Shown piece after piece: positions 37,447-38,479 of a stretch of DNA of 38,479 nucleotides. This DNA comes from Pseudomonadota bacterium. GTDB taxonomy: Bacteria; Pseudomonadota; Gammaproteobacteria; Burkholderiales; Burkholderiaceae_C. Where the stretch lies: NCBI GenBank assembly GCA_963205375.1, contig CAUJJV010000067.1, forward strand, positions 1 through 38,479. The letters run 5' to 3'. Each line of letters starts with the position of its first letter. Within the stretch, counting starts at the first letter, position 1. A model generated the notes under the pieces. That model made no database searches and was not told where the DNA came from. It saw only the letters and a list, made by a program, of their open reading frames with translations. A program made the position numbers and the translations under genes.

Positions 37447-38148
37447 ATGGCTCGCCTTCCCCGTCTTGCGTTGCCAGGTTGTGTTCACCACGTGATGCAG
37501 CGGGGTAACAACGGGCAACGTATTTTTGAAACTGCGGCCGACTACCAGCGAATGTTGGATCTCTTGAGCGAGCATTCCCGGACGTTTGGAGTGGCGGTGC
37601 ATGCGTATGTGCTCATGGCCAACCAGTTCCATGTGCTGGTGACGCCGCATACGGAGACCGGGCTCCCACAGATGATGCAGGCGGTGGGCCGCCAGTATGT
37701 GCGTCATTTCAACGATGTTCACCAGCGAACCGGCACCTTGTGGGATGGGCGGTATCGATCTACCGTCATCGAAGCGGAGCAGTTTCTGCTGGCCGACATG
37801 GTCTACATCGATCAGAGTCCTGTTCGGGAAGGACTGGTGGTGCAGGCTGGCGAATATCTGTGGTCCAGCTTCGGGCATTACGCCGGCCAGCGCGTAGACA
37901 AACTTCTGACTGTGCACCCGCTGGTGTGGAAGCTCGGAAACACGCCATTTGCGCGTGAGGCGGCTTACACCGAAATGGTGCGAGCGGGGATCAATGCGGT
38001 GCAGCAGGAGGCTTTGCGCAACGCCATTCTTTCCGGGTGGCCCTTGGGCACGCCAGAATTTGTCGACAATCTGCAAAAAGCCACTCCGAGGCGACTTACC
38101 AAAAGCAGTCCTGGCAGACCTCCCATCGAGCGAAATACTCGGGAATAG
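37447..38148 (+). CDS. REP-associated tyrosine transposase (RAYT, Y1_Tnp/HUH family) with altered HUH motif
   Basis: 'LPRLALPGCVHHVMQRGNN', 'VHAYVLMANQFHVLVTP', 'MMQAVGRQYVRHFNDVHQRTGTLWDGRYRSTVI', 'LGTPEFVDNLQKATPRRLTKSSPGRPP'. Confidence 0.93.
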   Translation: MARLPRLALPGCVHHVMQRGNNGQRIFETAADYQRMLDLLSEHSRTFGVAVHAYVLMANQFHVLVTPHTETGLPQMMQAVGRQYVRHFNDVHQRTGTLWDGRYRSTVIEAEQFLLADMVYIDQSPVREGLVVQAGEYLWSSFGHYAGQRVDKLLTVHPLVWKLGNTPFAREAAYTEMVRAGINAVQQEALRNAILSGWPLGTPEFVDNLQKATPRRLTKSSPGRPPIERNTRE

Positions 38149-38160
38149 CGGTCTATTCCC
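38141..38160 (+). repeat. Perfect 8-bp-stem hairpin overlapping the RAYT stop codon (REP-like)
   Basis: GGGAATAG-CGGT-CTATTCCC; the stop codon TAG is inside the left arm. Confidence 0.75.
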
Positions 38161-38175
38161 TCGCAAATACTGGCT

Positions 38176-38195
38176 TTTTTGCTATCATTTTTGAT
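38176..38195 (+). repeat. Truncated copy of the dispersed repeat (5' ~20 bp only)
   Basis: TTTTTTGCTATCATTTTTGAT resembles the repeat 5' end, then diverges at GTGTCCCCAATAAG. Confidence 0.35.
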
Positions 38196-38321
38196 GTGTC
38201 CCCAATAAGTTTCTGGAAGTTTGGATTGAATTTAATAAGAATCTGACCCCATTTATTTTGCTTGGCACCTTTGTTGCAATGCGGTATTCTTGTCATCCAC
38301 TGTCATTTTCAGGAGTGCGCC

Positions 38322-38479
38322 ATGACCACGGCTGCCGAAATCAAGCATCTTCAAGAACACGGTCTCTATTCCAACGCCAATGAGCACGACGCGTGCGGCG
38401 TGGGTTTTGTCGCCCATATCCGTGGTGAAAAAAGCCACTCCATCGTCAAGAATGCGCTGAAGATTCTTGAAAACCTCGA
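38322..38479 (+). CDS. gltB: Glutamate synthase large subunit, 5' end (truncated by window)
   Basis: 'MTTAAEIKHLQEHGLYSNANEHDACGVGFVAHIRGEKSHSIVKNALKILENL' is the GltB N-terminus. Confidence 0.95.
   Translation, partial: MTTAAEIKHLQEHGLYSNANEHDACGVGFVAHIRGEKSHSIVKNALKILENL

Noticed and set aside
1-38479. CRISPR arrays, tRNA/rRNA genes, prophage or toxin-antitoxin modules
   Set aside because: No regularly spaced direct repeats, tRNA-like CCA/T-loop patterns, phage structural genes or TA pairs were recognised.

Overview
The window is a gene-dense, high-GC stretch that looks like a betaproteobacterial (probably Comamonadaceae, Rhodoferax-like) chromosome. This is inferred from gene content and protein sequence and was not searched. 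It is mostly housekeeping and envelope genes: a DUF748/AsmA-like protein, fasciclin, PaiB-like and pirin proteins, a sialidase-like/membrane-protein pair, a K+ channel, a GT39-GtrA-GT9 cluster, metK, two LpxL-like acyltransferases, an alpha/beta hydrolase, engB, cytochrome c4, resB-ccsB, msrPQ, lysA-lptM, cyaY, PBP1A, pilMNOPQ-aroK-aroB-dgt, DUF1415, a methyltransferase, a glycine-zipper lipoprotein, a REP-associated tyrosine transposase (RAYT), and the 5' end of gltB. No CRISPR array, rRNA, tRNA, prophage or multi-gene defence island was recognised. The strongest unexplained signal is a dispersed ~58-bp repeat family. Four copies align without gaps, at 526-590, 9064-9124, 22781-22842 and 34021-34080, and a truncated fifth lies at 38176-38195. 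Two copies sit in frame inside genes, and two supply or abut stop/start codons. Other notable signals are a 28-bp-arm inverted repeat carrying the stop codons of both convergent genes paiB and pirin, two similar GGGAA...TTCCC hairpins flanking a RAYT whose HUH motif reads QFH, and convergent genes whose stop codons abut exactly (TAG|CTA and TGA|TCA).
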